This document shows positions 36,698 to 45,127 of a stretch of DNA of 64,000 nucleotides, in pieces; position 1 is the first letter of the stretch; each line of letters begins with the position of its first letter. The position numbers and the translations under genes are program-made. The stretch covers positions 243,233 to 307,232 of the forward strand of contig NZ_JASAMB010000008.1 in assembly GCF_029948125.1 (NCBI RefSeq), given 5' to 3'. Source of the stretch: Catellatospora sp. KI3. Lineage in GTDB: Bacteria > Actinomycetota > Actinomycetes > Mycobacteriales > Micromonosporaceae. The notes under the pieces were generated by a model. It saw only the letters and a program-made list of their open reading frames with translations, did no database searches and was not told where the DNA came from.

Positions 36698-37839
36698 CCG
36701 AGCCGACCCCGGCCACCGGCCCCACGCCGGTGCGCTGCCCCGCCATCAGCCACCCGGAGTTCGGCCTGGCCGAGCCCGGCGACTTCGACGCGCTGCTGGC
36801 CCGCCTGGCCGAGCCCGGCGCCGCCGCCGTGCCCGAGGACTTCCCGCGCGGCACGCTGCAGCCCGACGGGCGCCTCGACCTGTGCAAGCAGGGCCTCGGG
36901 CCGTACGCGGCCCCGGTGGTGCGCGCCGCCGTCCGGTTCGGCCACGCCACCCACCTGCTGCTAGGCACGAACGGCCTGGGCAGCGAGGGCGCCCGCGCGG
37001 TCGCCGACGCGCTCACCCCCGGCCACCGGGTGCAGACGGTCTACCTCGGCTGCAACCGCATCGACGCCGACGGCGCCGGGGCCCTGGCCGACCGGCTGTC
37101 CACCGACCGGACGGTGCGCGCCCTGTGGCTGAAGCGCAACCCGCTGGGCGACGCGGGCGTGCTGCGGCTGTGCGCCGCGCTGGCCGAGAACACGTCCCTG
37201 CGCACCCTGGACCTGGTCAACACCGGGCTGAGCACCGCCGGGCTGGAGGCGCTGGCCCGCACCCTGGCCACCCGCGCGACCCCGCTGGAGCGGCTGTTCC
37301 TCGGCGGCAACGGCCTCGGCCCCGACGCGGTCCCGGCGCTGGCCTCGATCGTCCACGACGGCCGGGTGCGCGAGCTGTACCTGGCCGCCAACGCCCTCGG
37401 CGACCCCGGCGCCGCCGCGCTGGCCGACGCGGTCGAGGGGCTGCCGATGACGCTGGGCCTGGGCGGCAACGGCATCACCCCGGCCGGCACGGCCGCGCTC
37501 GCCGCCCGCCTGGGCGCCTGGCACGCCCTGGACCTGGCCCGGCCGCCGTCGGAGCGGGCCCTGGGCGCCAGCGCCAACACCGTCGCCGACGAGGGCGCCC
37601 ACGCGCTGGCCGCGGTGCTGCCCGGCAGCGCGCTGCGGCGGCTGGACCTGCGCTTCACCGGCATCGGCGGGCGGGGCGCCAAGGCGCTGGTCGCGGTGCT
37701 GCACGACGACATGCCCCTGCGTTACCTGGGCCTCAACGGCGGCGTGCCCCGGCGGCTGCGGCGGCTGTCGACCGCCGTGCTCGGCCCGGCCGAGGCCCCG
37801 CACCCCGACATCAGCGCGATCGCGAGCGTGTACCGGTGA
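36694..37839 (+). CDS. RNI-type leucine-rich repeat protein
   Basis: 381 aa from a GTG that overlaps the previous stop (GTGA). Residues ~85-370 are leucine-rich repeats of the ribonuclease-inhibitor class, about 28 residues each: HRVQTVYLGCNRIDADGAGALADRL, RTVRALWLKRNPLGDAGVLRLCAAL, TSLRTLDLVNTGLSTAGLEALA, VRELYLAANALGDPGAAALADAV. No signal peptide, so cytosolic. RNI-type repeats form a curved scaffold for protein or RNase binding. In this operon it is probably a recognition subunit. Such repeats are unusual in bacterial housekeeping genes. Confidence 0.85.
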   Translation: MTEPTPATGPTPVRCPAISHPEFGLAEPGDFDALLARLAEPGAAAVPEDFPRGTLQPDGRLDLCKQGLGPYAAPVVRAAVRFGHATHLLLGTNGLGSEGARAVADALTPGHRVQTVYLGCNRIDADGAGALADRLSTDRTVRALWLKRNPLGDAGVLRLCAALAENTSLRTLDLVNTGLSTAGLEALARTLATRATPLERLFLGGNGLGPDAVPALASIVHDGRVRELYLAANALGDPGAAALADAVEGLPMTLGLGGNGITPAGTAALAARLGAWHALDLARPPSERALGASANTVADEGAHALAAVLPGSALRRLDLRFTGIGGRGAKALVAVLHDDMPLRYLGLNGGVPRRLRRLSTAVLGPAEAPHPDISAIASVYR

Positions 37840-39527
37840 CCGACGACAAGACCGAGCAGAACGAGCTGGCCACCTGGCGCCGGGTGCGCCGGTACGCCGT
37901 ACCGCGGCAGATGATCGCGCGGGCCACGGCCCGGCGGCTGGCCGGGGACTGGCGCGGCGCCTGCGCCGCGGCGAACGTCGACGTGGACTTCGACGAGGCG
38001 AAGCTCACCGACGCCTACGGCGCCGAGGCCGTCGCCCGGCTGCTCGACGAACTGGCCGGGTTCGCCCCGGACCTGCTGCGCTGGCACCTGCCCCGGGCAC
38101 TGGGCGGCCGCACCAGCCTCGCCACCGCCGAGCAGTTCACGCTCGCGCCGCAGCTCGACCGCGTCCCGGCGCAGCTGACGCCCCGGCTGGTGGTGCTGCT
38201 GCCCAAGACCGTCGACGGCTCGCAGCGGCTGCGCCTGGAGGTGCGCACCAGCACCCACGATGAGCTGCCCGGCTACCTGTGGGACGCGCGGCAGGCGCAC
38301 GGCCTGCGCGCCGCCTGGGGCGGCACCGACCGCATGCCGTTCCTGGCCGCCGACGGCACCGCGCTGCCCGCCGCCGAACTCGGTACCGGTGCGGACGCGC
38401 CGGCCCGCGCCGAGCGGGCGGCGGCGCTGCTGGCCGCGGGCGACATCGTCGGCGCCTGGCGGGAGGCCGGCATCGAACTGGACCCCGCCGACGCCAAGGG
38501 CAGCTGGGGCGCCACGACGACGATCGGGAGCCTGCCCGCGCTCAACCTGATCGGGCTGCTCCCGCAGGCCCGCGCCCTGGCCGCGCGCCACGGCGTGTCC
38601 GCGGTCCAGGTCAACTTCGGCTGGCGCACCCACGTCGAGCTGGACCTCGGCGACGACCTCGAGCAGGACGGGCCCGGACCGCACGGCGGCCCCGCCGTCC
38701 GCGCCCGGCTCACCAACGACCGCGACACCACGGCGGCGCACCTGGCCGAGCCGGTGCACCGGCTGCCGGTCGACCTGGAGCTGCTGCGCCACGGGCTGAT
38801 CACCGTCGCCGACCTGCACCCGCTGGTGCGCTCGGCCCTGGTGCCCGGGGCCGAGGGGCCGCAGCCGGGTGACCGGCCGGAGCTGCCCGAGTTCGCGCCG
38901 GTGCAGGTGCGCTGCCGGGGGGCCTGGCACCGGGTGCACAACGACGCGGGCCGGCTGCAGGTGCTCGACCACACGCCCGAGGAGGTGCTGCGCGAGCAGA
39001 TGATGCGCAGCCTCGGCGGGCAGACGGCGGGCTGCTTCGCCGCCGAGCAGGCGTGGCGCGGCGGGGACGGGCGGCTGCCGCGCCGACTGCGCGCGCAGCG
39101 CGACGACCTGATGCAGCGGGTGCTGCACGGCGACACCGACGGCCTGCTGGCCCTGCTGGACCGGGGCATGGATCCGCAGGTACGCGACGGGCGCGGGTTC
39201 ACGCTGCTGCACCACCTGCGCTGCCTCGACCACGAGCGGGTGCTGCCGCGGCTGCTGGCCGCCGGGCTGGACGTCGACGTCCGCGACCGCAAGGGGCGCA
39301 CGCCGCTGCACGTCGCCGTCGGCTGGGTCGGCACGCCGGCGCTGGTCAAGGCGCTGCTGGACGCCGGGGCGAACCCGAAGGCCGACGACGCGGACGGCAT
39401 CTCGCCGACGCTGCTGCTGGAGTACAAGGGCGGCGACATGTTCGACGAGGAGGACGAGGACTGGTTCGACGGGCAGCAGGACCTGCGCCTGGTGAAGCGG
39501 TACCTGGAGGAGGCTGGGCAGCGGTGA
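37836..39527 (+). CDS. Ankyrin-repeat protein with a long unassigned N-terminal region
   Basis: 563 aa from a GTG overlapping the previous stop (GTGA). Residues ~1-420 have no domain I can name, with YAVPRQMIARATARRLAGDWRGACAAANVDVDFD and a second similar helix pair AERAAALLAAGDIVGAWREAGIELD, suggesting an internal repeat. Residues ~430-540 are ankyrin repeats: DTDGLLALLDRGMDPQVRDGRGFTLLHHL, RVLPRLLAAGLDVDVRDRKGRTPLHVAV, ALVKALLDAGANPKADDADG. The acidic tail is FDEEDEDWFDG. It is cytosolic and likely a client- or RNA-recognition subunit next to the MoxR gene. Confidence 0.78.
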   Translation: MTDDKTEQNELATWRRVRRYAVPRQMIARATARRLAGDWRGACAAANVDVDFDEAKLTDAYGAEAVARLLDELAGFAPDLLRWHLPRALGGRTSLATAEQFTLAPQLDRVPAQLTPRLVVLLPKTVDGSQRLRLEVRTSTHDELPGYLWDARQAHGLRAAWGGTDRMPFLAADGTALPAAELGTGADAPARAERAAALLAAGDIVGAWREAGIELDPADAKGSWGATTTIGSLPALNLIGLLPQARALAARHGVSAVQVNFGWRTHVELDLGDDLEQDGPGPHGGPAVRARLTNDRDTTAAHLAEPVHRLPVDLELLRHGLITVADLHPLVRSALVPGAEGPQPGDRPELPEFAPVQVRCRGAWHRVHNDAGRLQVLDHTPEEVLREQMMRSLGGQTAGCFAAEQAWRGGDGRLPRRLRAQRDDLMQRVLHGDTDGLLALLDRGMDPQVRDGRGFTLLHHLRCLDHERVLPRLLAAGLDVDVRDRKGRTPLHVAVGWVGTPALVKALLDAGANPKADDADGISPTLLLEYKGGDMFDEEDEDWFDGQQDLRLVKRYLEEAGQR

Positions 39528-40708
39528 CGGCTTTGGATGACCCGCTGCTGGCGGCGGATGAGCTGATCGGGCGGACCCGGTCGTGGCGCAGCGAGCCGGT
39601 GACCGATCCGCGCGCCCAGGCGCTGGCGCTGGCGGTGTCGGCGAACCTGCCGGTGCTGCTGTGGGGCGAGCCGGGCATCGGCAAGTCCGCGACGCTGCAG
39701 CAGCTCGCGGCCGGGCTGGGGGTGCCGCTGGAGACGGTGATCGCCAGCGTGCACGAGCCGTCGGACTTCGCCGGGCTGCCGATCGTCGGGGAGAACCCGG
39801 CCGTGGACGGGGTGCCGATGGCGCCGCCGGACTGGGCGGTGCGGCTGGCCCGTACCGGGCGGGGCCTGCTGTTCTTCGACGAGCTGTCGTCGGCGCCCCC
39901 GGCGGTGCAGGCGGCGCTGCTGCGGGTGGTGCTGGAGCGGCGGGTCGGCAGCCTGGAGCTGCCCGCCTCGATCCGGATCGTGGCGGCGGCCAACCCGCCC
40001 GCCAGCGCCGCCGACGGCTGGCACCTGAGCCCGCCGCTGGCCAACCGGTTCGTGCACCTGCACTGGACGCACGACCCGAAGGCGGTCGCGCGCGGCCTGG
40101 CCGGGACGTGGCCCGCGATCACGGTGCCCTCGGTCATCCCGTCGCGGGCGGCGGGGGCGGTGGCGCGGGCGCGGGGCACGATCGCCGGTTTCCTGACCGC
40201 CCGGCCGGGCCTGGTGCACCACCTGCCGACCGACGCCGACAGCCGGGGCGGGGCGTGGCCGTCGCCGCGCAGCTGGGAGATGGCGCTGCGGCTGCTGGCG
40301 TTCCACCTGTGCACCGACACCAGCCGCGACGCGCTGGCCACCGCCGTGATCGGCGCGGTGGGCGACGGGCCGGGGCTGGAGTTCACGACGTACCTGCAGG
40401 AGCTGGATCTGCCCGATCCGGAGCGGGTGCTGGCCGACCCGGAGGCGTTCACGCTGCCGGAGCGCGGTGACCGGCAGCTGGCGTTCCTGACGGCGGTGGT
40501 CGCGGCGGTGCAGGCGGAGGTGACCCGCAAGCGCTGGGAGGCGGGCTGGGTGGTGCTGGCCAAGGCGGTGGAGGCGGGCGTGCCGGACGTGGCGGCGCGG
40601 GCGGCGCTGGACCTGGCGGCGATGCGCGACACCGACTGGCCGGTGCCGGACTCGATCGACGCCTTCATCGAGGTGCTGAGCCTGTCCGGAATGCTGTCCG
40701 GGCGATGA
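39524..40708 (+). CDS. MoxR-type AAA+ ATPase (second in window)
   Basis: 394 aa from a GTG overlapping the previous stop (GTGA). Walker A GEPGIGKS is at residues 48-55 after a short N-terminal part; Walker B is LLFFDELSSAPP; sensor-1 region RIVAAANPPASAADGWHLSPPLANRFVHLHW. The C-terminal lid region is helical. It differs clearly from the MoxR of the 19-20 kb operon (shorter N-terminus, different insert). It should drive ATP-dependent remodelling together with the VWA protein whose gene follows with an ATGA overlap. Confidence 0.88.
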   Translation: MTALDDPLLAADELIGRTRSWRSEPVTDPRAQALALAVSANLPVLLWGEPGIGKSATLQQLAAGLGVPLETVIASVHEPSDFAGLPIVGENPAVDGVPMAPPDWAVRLARTGRGLLFFDELSSAPPAVQAALLRVVLERRVGSLELPASIRIVAAANPPASAADGWHLSPPLANRFVHLHWTHDPKAVARGLAGTWPAITVPSVIPSRAAGAVARARGTIAGFLTARPGLVHHLPTDADSRGGAWPSPRSWEMALRLLAFHLCTDTSRDALATAVIGAVGDGPGLEFTTYLQELDLPDPERVLADPEAFTLPERGDRQLAFLTAVVAAVQAEVTRKRWEAGWVVLAKAVEAGVPDVAARAALDLAAMRDTDWPVPDSIDAFIEVLSLSGMLSGR

Positions 40709-41898
40709 CCGGCGGGCTGGACCGCACCCGGCTGCTGGCCGCCCGGCTGCGCGCCGCGCAGGACCGGCCGTACCTGGCCACGGCCCTGTACAGCCTCACC
40801 ATCATCGCCAGCGAGCAGGTGCCGACGATGGGCGTGGACCGGCACTGGCGCTGCTACGCCAATCCGCGGTTCGTCGCCGAGACGCCGGTGGAGCAGCTGG
40901 CCGCGGTATGGATCCACGAGGTCGCGCACCTGCTGCGCGACCATCACGGCCGGTCCGACCGGCTGCCGGTCGCCGACCGGCGCGACCACCACCGGCTCAA
41001 CGTCGCGCAGGACTGCGAGATCAACGACGACCTGCTCGACGACGGCCTGCCGCTGCCGGCCGACCGGGTCGACCCGAAGGCGCTGGGGCTGCCCACCGGG
41101 CAGCTGTTCGAGCAGTACCTGCCGTCGGTGCCGCATACCTGTTACGTGCAGGTGCAGTGCGGGTCGGGGGCGCACGGGACGCCGATGCCGTGGGAGCTGG
41201 ACGAGGCGGCGGCGGCCGGGGTGCCCGGGGTGGAGGCCGACGCGATCCGGCGGCAGACCGCGCACGCGATGCGCGGCCACCAGCGTTCGCGCGGCAGGCT
41301 GCCGGCGGGCTGGCAGCGCTGGGCGCAGCAGGTGCTGGAGCCGGTGGTGGACTGGCGGCAGGCGCTGACCGGCGCGGTGCGCGAGGCGGCGGCCTGGGCG
41401 AGCGGGGCGGTGGACTACACGTACCAGCGGCCGTCGCGGCGCGGGGCGGCGCTGCGCGGGGTGGTGCTGCCGAGCCTGCGCGCCCCGCTGCCGCGCGTGG
41501 CGATCGTGGTGGACACCTCGGGTTCGATGTCCTCCGACGACCTGGCCGCGGTGATGGGCGAGGTCTCGGGGGTGCTGCGTGCGGTGGGCGTACGCGGCAA
41601 CCGGGTCACGGTGCTGGCCTGCGACGCCGACGTGCACGCCACGCGCCGGGTGTCCAACGTCGGCGAGGTGGTGCTCGCGGGCGGCGGGGGCACGGACATG
41701 CGGGTGGGGGTGGCCGCGGCGCTGGCGGTGCCGCAGCCGCCGCACATCGTCATCGTGCTCACCGACGGGTACACGCCGTGGCCGGAGGCGGCGCTGAGCC
41801 GGACCCGGATCGTGGCGGGGCTGGTCGGCGACGCGCCGCCGCGGCCTCCGGCGTGGATCGAGTCGATTCTCATCACGACGAACTCGGCCAATACATGA
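40705..41898 (+). CDS. HExxH metallopeptidase-like and VWA protein (DUF2201-like)
   Basis: 397 aa. ATG overlaps the MoxR stop (ATGA). The N-terminal domain has a zinc-peptidase motif WIHEVAHLLRDHHG (H71-H75) and RLNVAQDCEINDDLL, as in the DUF2201 putative metallopeptidase family. The C-terminal VWA domain has MIDAS DTSGSMSSDD (D270), GGGGTDM and VLTDGYTPWPE, so all metal ligands are in place. This pairing beside a MoxR gene is recurrent: the ATPase acts on the VWA. Last gene of the operon. Confidence 0.88.
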   Translation: MTGGLDRTRLLAARLRAAQDRPYLATALYSLTIIASEQVPTMGVDRHWRCYANPRFVAETPVEQLAAVWIHEVAHLLRDHHGRSDRLPVADRRDHHRLNVAQDCEINDDLLDDGLPLPADRVDPKALGLPTGQLFEQYLPSVPHTCYVQVQCGSGAHGTPMPWELDEAAAAGVPGVEADAIRRQTAHAMRGHQRSRGRLPAGWQRWAQQVLEPVVDWRQALTGAVREAAAWASGAVDYTYQRPSRRGAALRGVVLPSLRAPLPRVAIVVDTSGSMSSDDLAAVMGEVSGVLRAVGVRGNRVTVLACDADVHATRRVSNVGEVVLAGGGGTDMRVGVAAALAVPQPPHIVIVLTDGYTPWPEAALSRTRIVAGLVGDAPPRPPAWIESILITTNSANT

Positions 41899-41961
41899 GC
41901 GAAGTCCGATAAGAGATGATTTGGTGTACCCATACGATCGGCACATTCGGGGGGATCGGCC

Positions 41962-42468
41962 ATGGGCACACTCGCTCGGCGTACGGCGATGACCGGCGCC
42001 ATCGGTGCCGCGGCGGCGGCACTGGCGCTTCCGGCCGCGGCGTTCGGCGCCGCCGACGTCACCGTCAACCCGTCGGCGGTCGCCCCCGGCGGGGTGTTCA
42101 CCGTCGCGGCCTACTGCGGCGCGGGGGCGACCTCGGCCGCGCTCAGCGGCACGAGCTGGGGCGGCCCGTCGGAGATCAACCTGGACGGCTACACCGAGGG
42201 CGGGCCGGGGGCGTTCGCGGCCTCGCTGACCGTGCCGGCCACGACCCTGCCGGGGACGTACCCGCTGGAGGTCACCTGCGGCGACGGTGAGACCGGCACC
42301 GGCAGCCTGGTCGTGTCGCCGACCGGCGCGCCCGCAGGCGGCGGCGGCTCCACCTCCGGCGGACCGAACCGGGTGCTGCTCGCCGTGGGCGGCAGCCTGG
42401 TGCTGGCCTCCGGCGCGGGCGCCGGTCTCCTGCTGCGCCGGAGGTACCGTGGCAACCACTGCGCCTGA
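41962..42468 (+). CDS. Secreted surface protein with C-terminal membrane anchor
   Basis: 168 aa. Signal peptide at ~1-30 (RRTAMTGAIGAAAAALALPAAAFGAADV). An Ig-like beta domain follows with VNPSAVAPGGVFTVAAYCG and YPLEVTCG, having one Cys each. Then a Gly/Ser linker (GGGGSTSGG), a C-terminal helix (VLLAVGGSLVLASGAGAGLLL) and a basic RRRYRG tail. No LPxTG is seen. It is paired with a class F sortase gene whose start lies inside its end, so the sortase may process or accompany it. A TACGAT hexamer at 41933-41938 is a plausible -10. Confidence 0.75.
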   Translation: MGTLARRTAMTGAIGAAAAALALPAAAFGAADVTVNPSAVAPGGVFTVAAYCGAGATSAALSGTSWGGPSEINLDGYTEGGPGAFAASLTVPATTLPGTYPLEVTCGDGETGTGSLVVSPTGAPAGGGGSTSGGPNRVLLAVGGSLVLASGAGAGLLLRRRYRGNHCA

Positions 42469-43255
42469 GCCGGCGCCCTGGTCCCGCCCCGACGCGACGC
42501 CCCACCCAGAAGCGCCGAGCAGCCGGGCGCTGGTGCCGGTGTCCACACAGGTCCCCGTGCCGGTGCAGGTGCTGCTCGGCCGCCACCGCGCGGGCGGCCG
42601 CCGGCGCGACGGCCGGGTGCCCGCGACCGCGCTGGTGCTGCTGTGCGCGCTGGCCGGGCTGGTGCTGCTGGCCGCGGCGTTCCTGACCGCGCCGAAGCCG
42701 CCGCCGCAACCGGCCGCCGACGGCGGCCGGTACCAGGCCGGGGACACCGACCGCCGCCCCGACGCGCGCGGCGTCCGCCCGATGGAGCGGTCGGTGCCGG
42801 TGCGGGTGCGCATCCCGGCGATCGACGTGGACGCGGTGGTGGTCACCGTCGGCACCAACACCGACGGCACGCTGCAGGTCCCCGAGCTGACGCACGCCGA
42901 CCTGACCGGCTGGTACCGGTACGGCCCGAGTCCGGGCGAGCGCGGCAACGCCGTCATCGTCGGCCACGTCGACACCCGCGCCAGCGGCCCGGCCGTCTTC
43001 TACGACCTGGGCCGGCTCGCCTCGGGCACCCGGGTCGAGGTGGTCCGGATGGACGGCACCGTCGCGGTGTTCAGCGTGGTCAAGGTGCGCTCGTTCCCCA
43101 AGGCCGAGTTCCCGGCGACCCGGGTGTACGGCACCAGCGACGACATGGGTCTGCGCCTGGTCACCTGCGGCGGCGCCTACGACGCCACCCAGCGCGGCTA
43201 CCTGAGCAGCACCGTCGTGTTCGCCGCCCTCACCGGCACCGAGCGCGCGGGCTGA
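42449..43255 (+). CDS. Class F sortase
   Basis: 268 aa from the GTG at 42449; GGAGG lies at 42440-42444. It overlaps the surface protein gene by 20 bases. A Pro-rich cytoplasmic lead and a transmembrane helix (TALVLLCALAGLVLLAAAFL) anchor it, with the catalytic domain outside: VRVRIPAIDVDAVVVTVG, GNAVIVGHVDT (catalytic His) and LRLVTCGGAYD (catalytic Cys). No N-terminal signal cleavage site. Class F sortases of actinobacteria attach or trim surface proteins. Convergent with the Lrp gene; the stops are one base apart. Confidence 0.88.
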   Translation: MATTAPEPAPWSRPDATPHPEAPSSRALVPVSTQVPVPVQVLLGRHRAGGRRRDGRVPATALVLLCALAGLVLLAAAFLTAPKPPPQPAADGGRYQAGDTDRRPDARGVRPMERSVPVRVRIPAIDVDAVVVTVGTNTDGTLQVPELTHADLTGWYRYGPSPGERGNAVIVGHVDTRASGPAVFYDLGRLASGTRVEVVRMDGTVAVFSVVKVRSFPKAEFPATRVYGTSDDMGLRLVTCGGAYDATQRGYLSSTVVFAALTGTERAG

Positions 43256-43256
43256 C

Positions 43257-43706
43257 TCAGCCCGGCACGCCCCAGGTGAACCGGTGCACGTGGATGCCGA
43301 AGTACGGGAACGACTCGATCGCCTCGACCCCGTCCACGGCCCGGATCCGGTCGTTGATGATCGCCGACAGTTCGCCCATGCTCGCGCACACCACCTCGGC
43401 GAACAGGTCGTACGACCCGGCGGTGGCCACCAGGTAGACCACGCTGTCGATCGCCCCGAGCGCGGCCGCCACCTCGTCGGCGCTGCGGCTGGTGCGGATG
43501 CCGATCAGCGCCATCACCGGCAGCCCGATCTTCAGCGGATCGGTGACCGCGGCGATCTGCACCACGCCGCTGTCGGTCAGCCGCTGGATGCGCTGGCGCA
43601 CCGCCGGTCCGCTCAGCCCGACCTCCTGCCCCAGCTCGGTGTACGAGGCCCGCCCGTCGGCCTGCAGCCGCCGGATCAGCGCCCGGTCGGTGGCGTCCAG
43701 CTCCAC
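43257..43706 (-). CDS. Lrp/AsnC-family transcriptional regulator
   Basis: 149 aa. The N-terminal winged helix is MELDATDRALIRRLQADGRASYTELGQEVGLSGPAVRQRIQRL. The C-terminal RAM/effector domain contains VMALIGIRTSRSADEVAAALGAIDSVVYLVATAGSYDLFAEVVC. Such regulators bind amino acids and control amino acid metabolism. It is transcribed right after the aminotransferase gene (one base between), so it probably controls its own operon through the inverted repeat at 45094-45127. Confidence 0.9.
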   Translation of the reverse strand: MELDATDRALIRRLQADGRASYTELGQEVGLSGPAVRQRIQRLTDSGVVQIAAVTDPLKIGLPVMALIGIRTSRSADEVAAALGAIDSVVYLVATAGSYDLFAEVVCASMGELSAIINDRIRAVDGVEAIESFPYFGIHVHRFTWGVPG

Positions 43707-43707
43707 C

Positions 43708-45075
43708 TCAGGCCACCAGCTCGGCCACGGCCGACTCGAACACCTCGGCGTGGCAGGCCACGTCGGCGTCGGAGGTGTCCGGGCACATCAGCGCCATGTT
43801 GTGGAACGGCGTCATCAGGATGCCCCGGTTCAGCGTGTACAGGTGCATGTACTCGTCGAGCAGGTCGTCGGCGGCCGCGGCGGACTGCCCGCCCGAACGC
43901 GGCGCGGGCCGGGTGAACCGGTACTCGGCCCGCGCCCCGAGCTGCGTCACCGACCAGGGCACGTCGGCGGTCTCCAGCACCCGCCGCACGTCCTCGGTGT
44001 ACGTGCCGGCCAGCCGGATCATGTGCGCGAACGCGTCGTCGGTGAGCACCTCGCCCAGCGTGGCCCGCATCGCCGCCAGCGACAGCGCGTTGCCGGCCAG
44101 CGTGCCGCCGACCCCGCCCACGTCGACGATGTCGGCCTCGCCGCTGCTCGCGCGCCGGTGCACCGCGTCGGCGACCTCGTCGGACAGGCCGTACGCGCCG
44201 CACGGGATGCCGCCGCCGATGGCCTTGCCGATGACGAAGACGTCGGGGCGCAGGCCGTCGCGCGCGGTCATGCCGCCGGGGCCGGCCGAGAAGGTGTGCG
44301 TCTCGTCGATCATCAGCAGCGCGCCGTACCGGGTCGCCAGCTCGCGCAGGCCGGCCAGGAAGCCGGGTTCGGGCAGCACGATGCCGATGTTGGTGAGCGC
44401 GGGCTCGGTGAGGATCGCCGCGACGTCGCCGTGCGCCAGTTCCCGCTCCACGGCGGCCAGGTCGTTCCACTCGGCCACGCGGGTGGTCGTGGTCGGGTCC
44501 ACCGCCGGGGCCACGTTGCCGGGCCGGCTCGCGGCCCGGCCGTCGGGGCCGAGCACGACGAAGGTCTCGTCGACCGAGCCGTGGTAGCAGTACGAGAAGA
44601 CGAGCAGCTTCGGCCGGCCGGTGACCAGCCGGGCCAGCCGGACCGCCCAGCGGTTGGCGTCGGTGGCGCTGAGCGTGAACGACCACTTCGGCAGCCCGAA
44701 GCGGCGGGCCAGCTCCGCGCCGACCCACTCGGCGTCCTCGGTGGGCAGCATGGTGGTGGCGCCGCCGTCGGTGCCCAGCCGCCGGGCCACCGCGCGGACC
44801 GTGGGCTGCGGGCTGTGCCCGGCCATCGCCCCGGTGTCGCCGAGGGCGAAGTCGAGGTAGGACCGGCCGTCGACGTCGGTGATCCTGTTGCCGTGCGCGG
44901 CGGCGTACGCGATCGGGAAGCCGCCCGCCCACTTGCTCATCCAGGTCATCGGCACCCGGCCGAACAGGTGGTCGGCGGACCGGTGCAGCTCCAGCGAGCG
45001 CGGGTGCTCGGCGCGGTAGCGCTCGCGTTCCCGGTCCACGAGCCGCTCGACCCGGGTACGATCAATGCTGGTCAT
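43708..45075 (-). CDS. Class III PLP-dependent aminotransferase (GSA-aminotransferase-like)
   Basis: 455 aa. PLP fold type I with DVDGRSYLDFALGDTGAMAGHS at the N-terminus, FSYCYHGSVDET, the PLP phosphate/ring residues MIDETHTFSAGPGG and the Schiff-base lysine in VFVIGKAIGGG. The closest pattern is the glutamate-1-semialdehyde/ornithine class. The substrate is likely an omega-amino acid or beta-amino acid, but this is not determined. It is in an operon with an Lrp regulator, and a palindromic operator precedes it. Confidence 0.85.
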   Translation of the reverse strand: MTSIDRTRVERLVDRERERYRAEHPRSLELHRSADHLFGRVPMTWMSKWAGGFPIAYAAAHGNRITDVDGRSYLDFALGDTGAMAGHSPQPTVRAVARRLGTDGGATTMLPTEDAEWVGAELARRFGLPKWSFTLSATDANRWAVRLARLVTGRPKLLVFSYCYHGSVDETFVVLGPDGRAASRPGNVAPAVDPTTTTRVAEWNDLAAVERELAHGDVAAILTEPALTNIGIVLPEPGFLAGLRELATRYGALLMIDETHTFSAGPGGMTARDGLRPDVFVIGKAIGGGIPCGAYGLSDEVADAVHRRASSGEADIVDVGGVGGTLAGNALSLAAMRATLGEVLTDDAFAHMIRLAGTYTEDVRRVLETADVPWSVTQLGARAEYRFTRPAPRSGGQSAAAADDLLDEYMHLYTLNRGILMTPFHNMALMCPDTSDADVACHAEVFESAVAELVA

Positions 45076-45093
45076 ACCCGGACCGTAGCACCG

Positions 45094-45127
45094 TTTCTGA
45101 AGTCGTCGGCCTACTTGACTTCAGAAA
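45094..45127 (-). promoter_or_regulatory. Perfect inverted-repeat operator upstream of the aminotransferase-Lrp operon
   Basis: TTTCTGAAGTC (45094-45104) and its exact inverted copy GACTTCAGAAA (45117-45127), separated by 12 bases, 19 bases upstream of the aminotransferase start. This AT-richer 11-bp dyad is a likely site for the Lrp regulator of the same operon. Confidence 0.65.
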
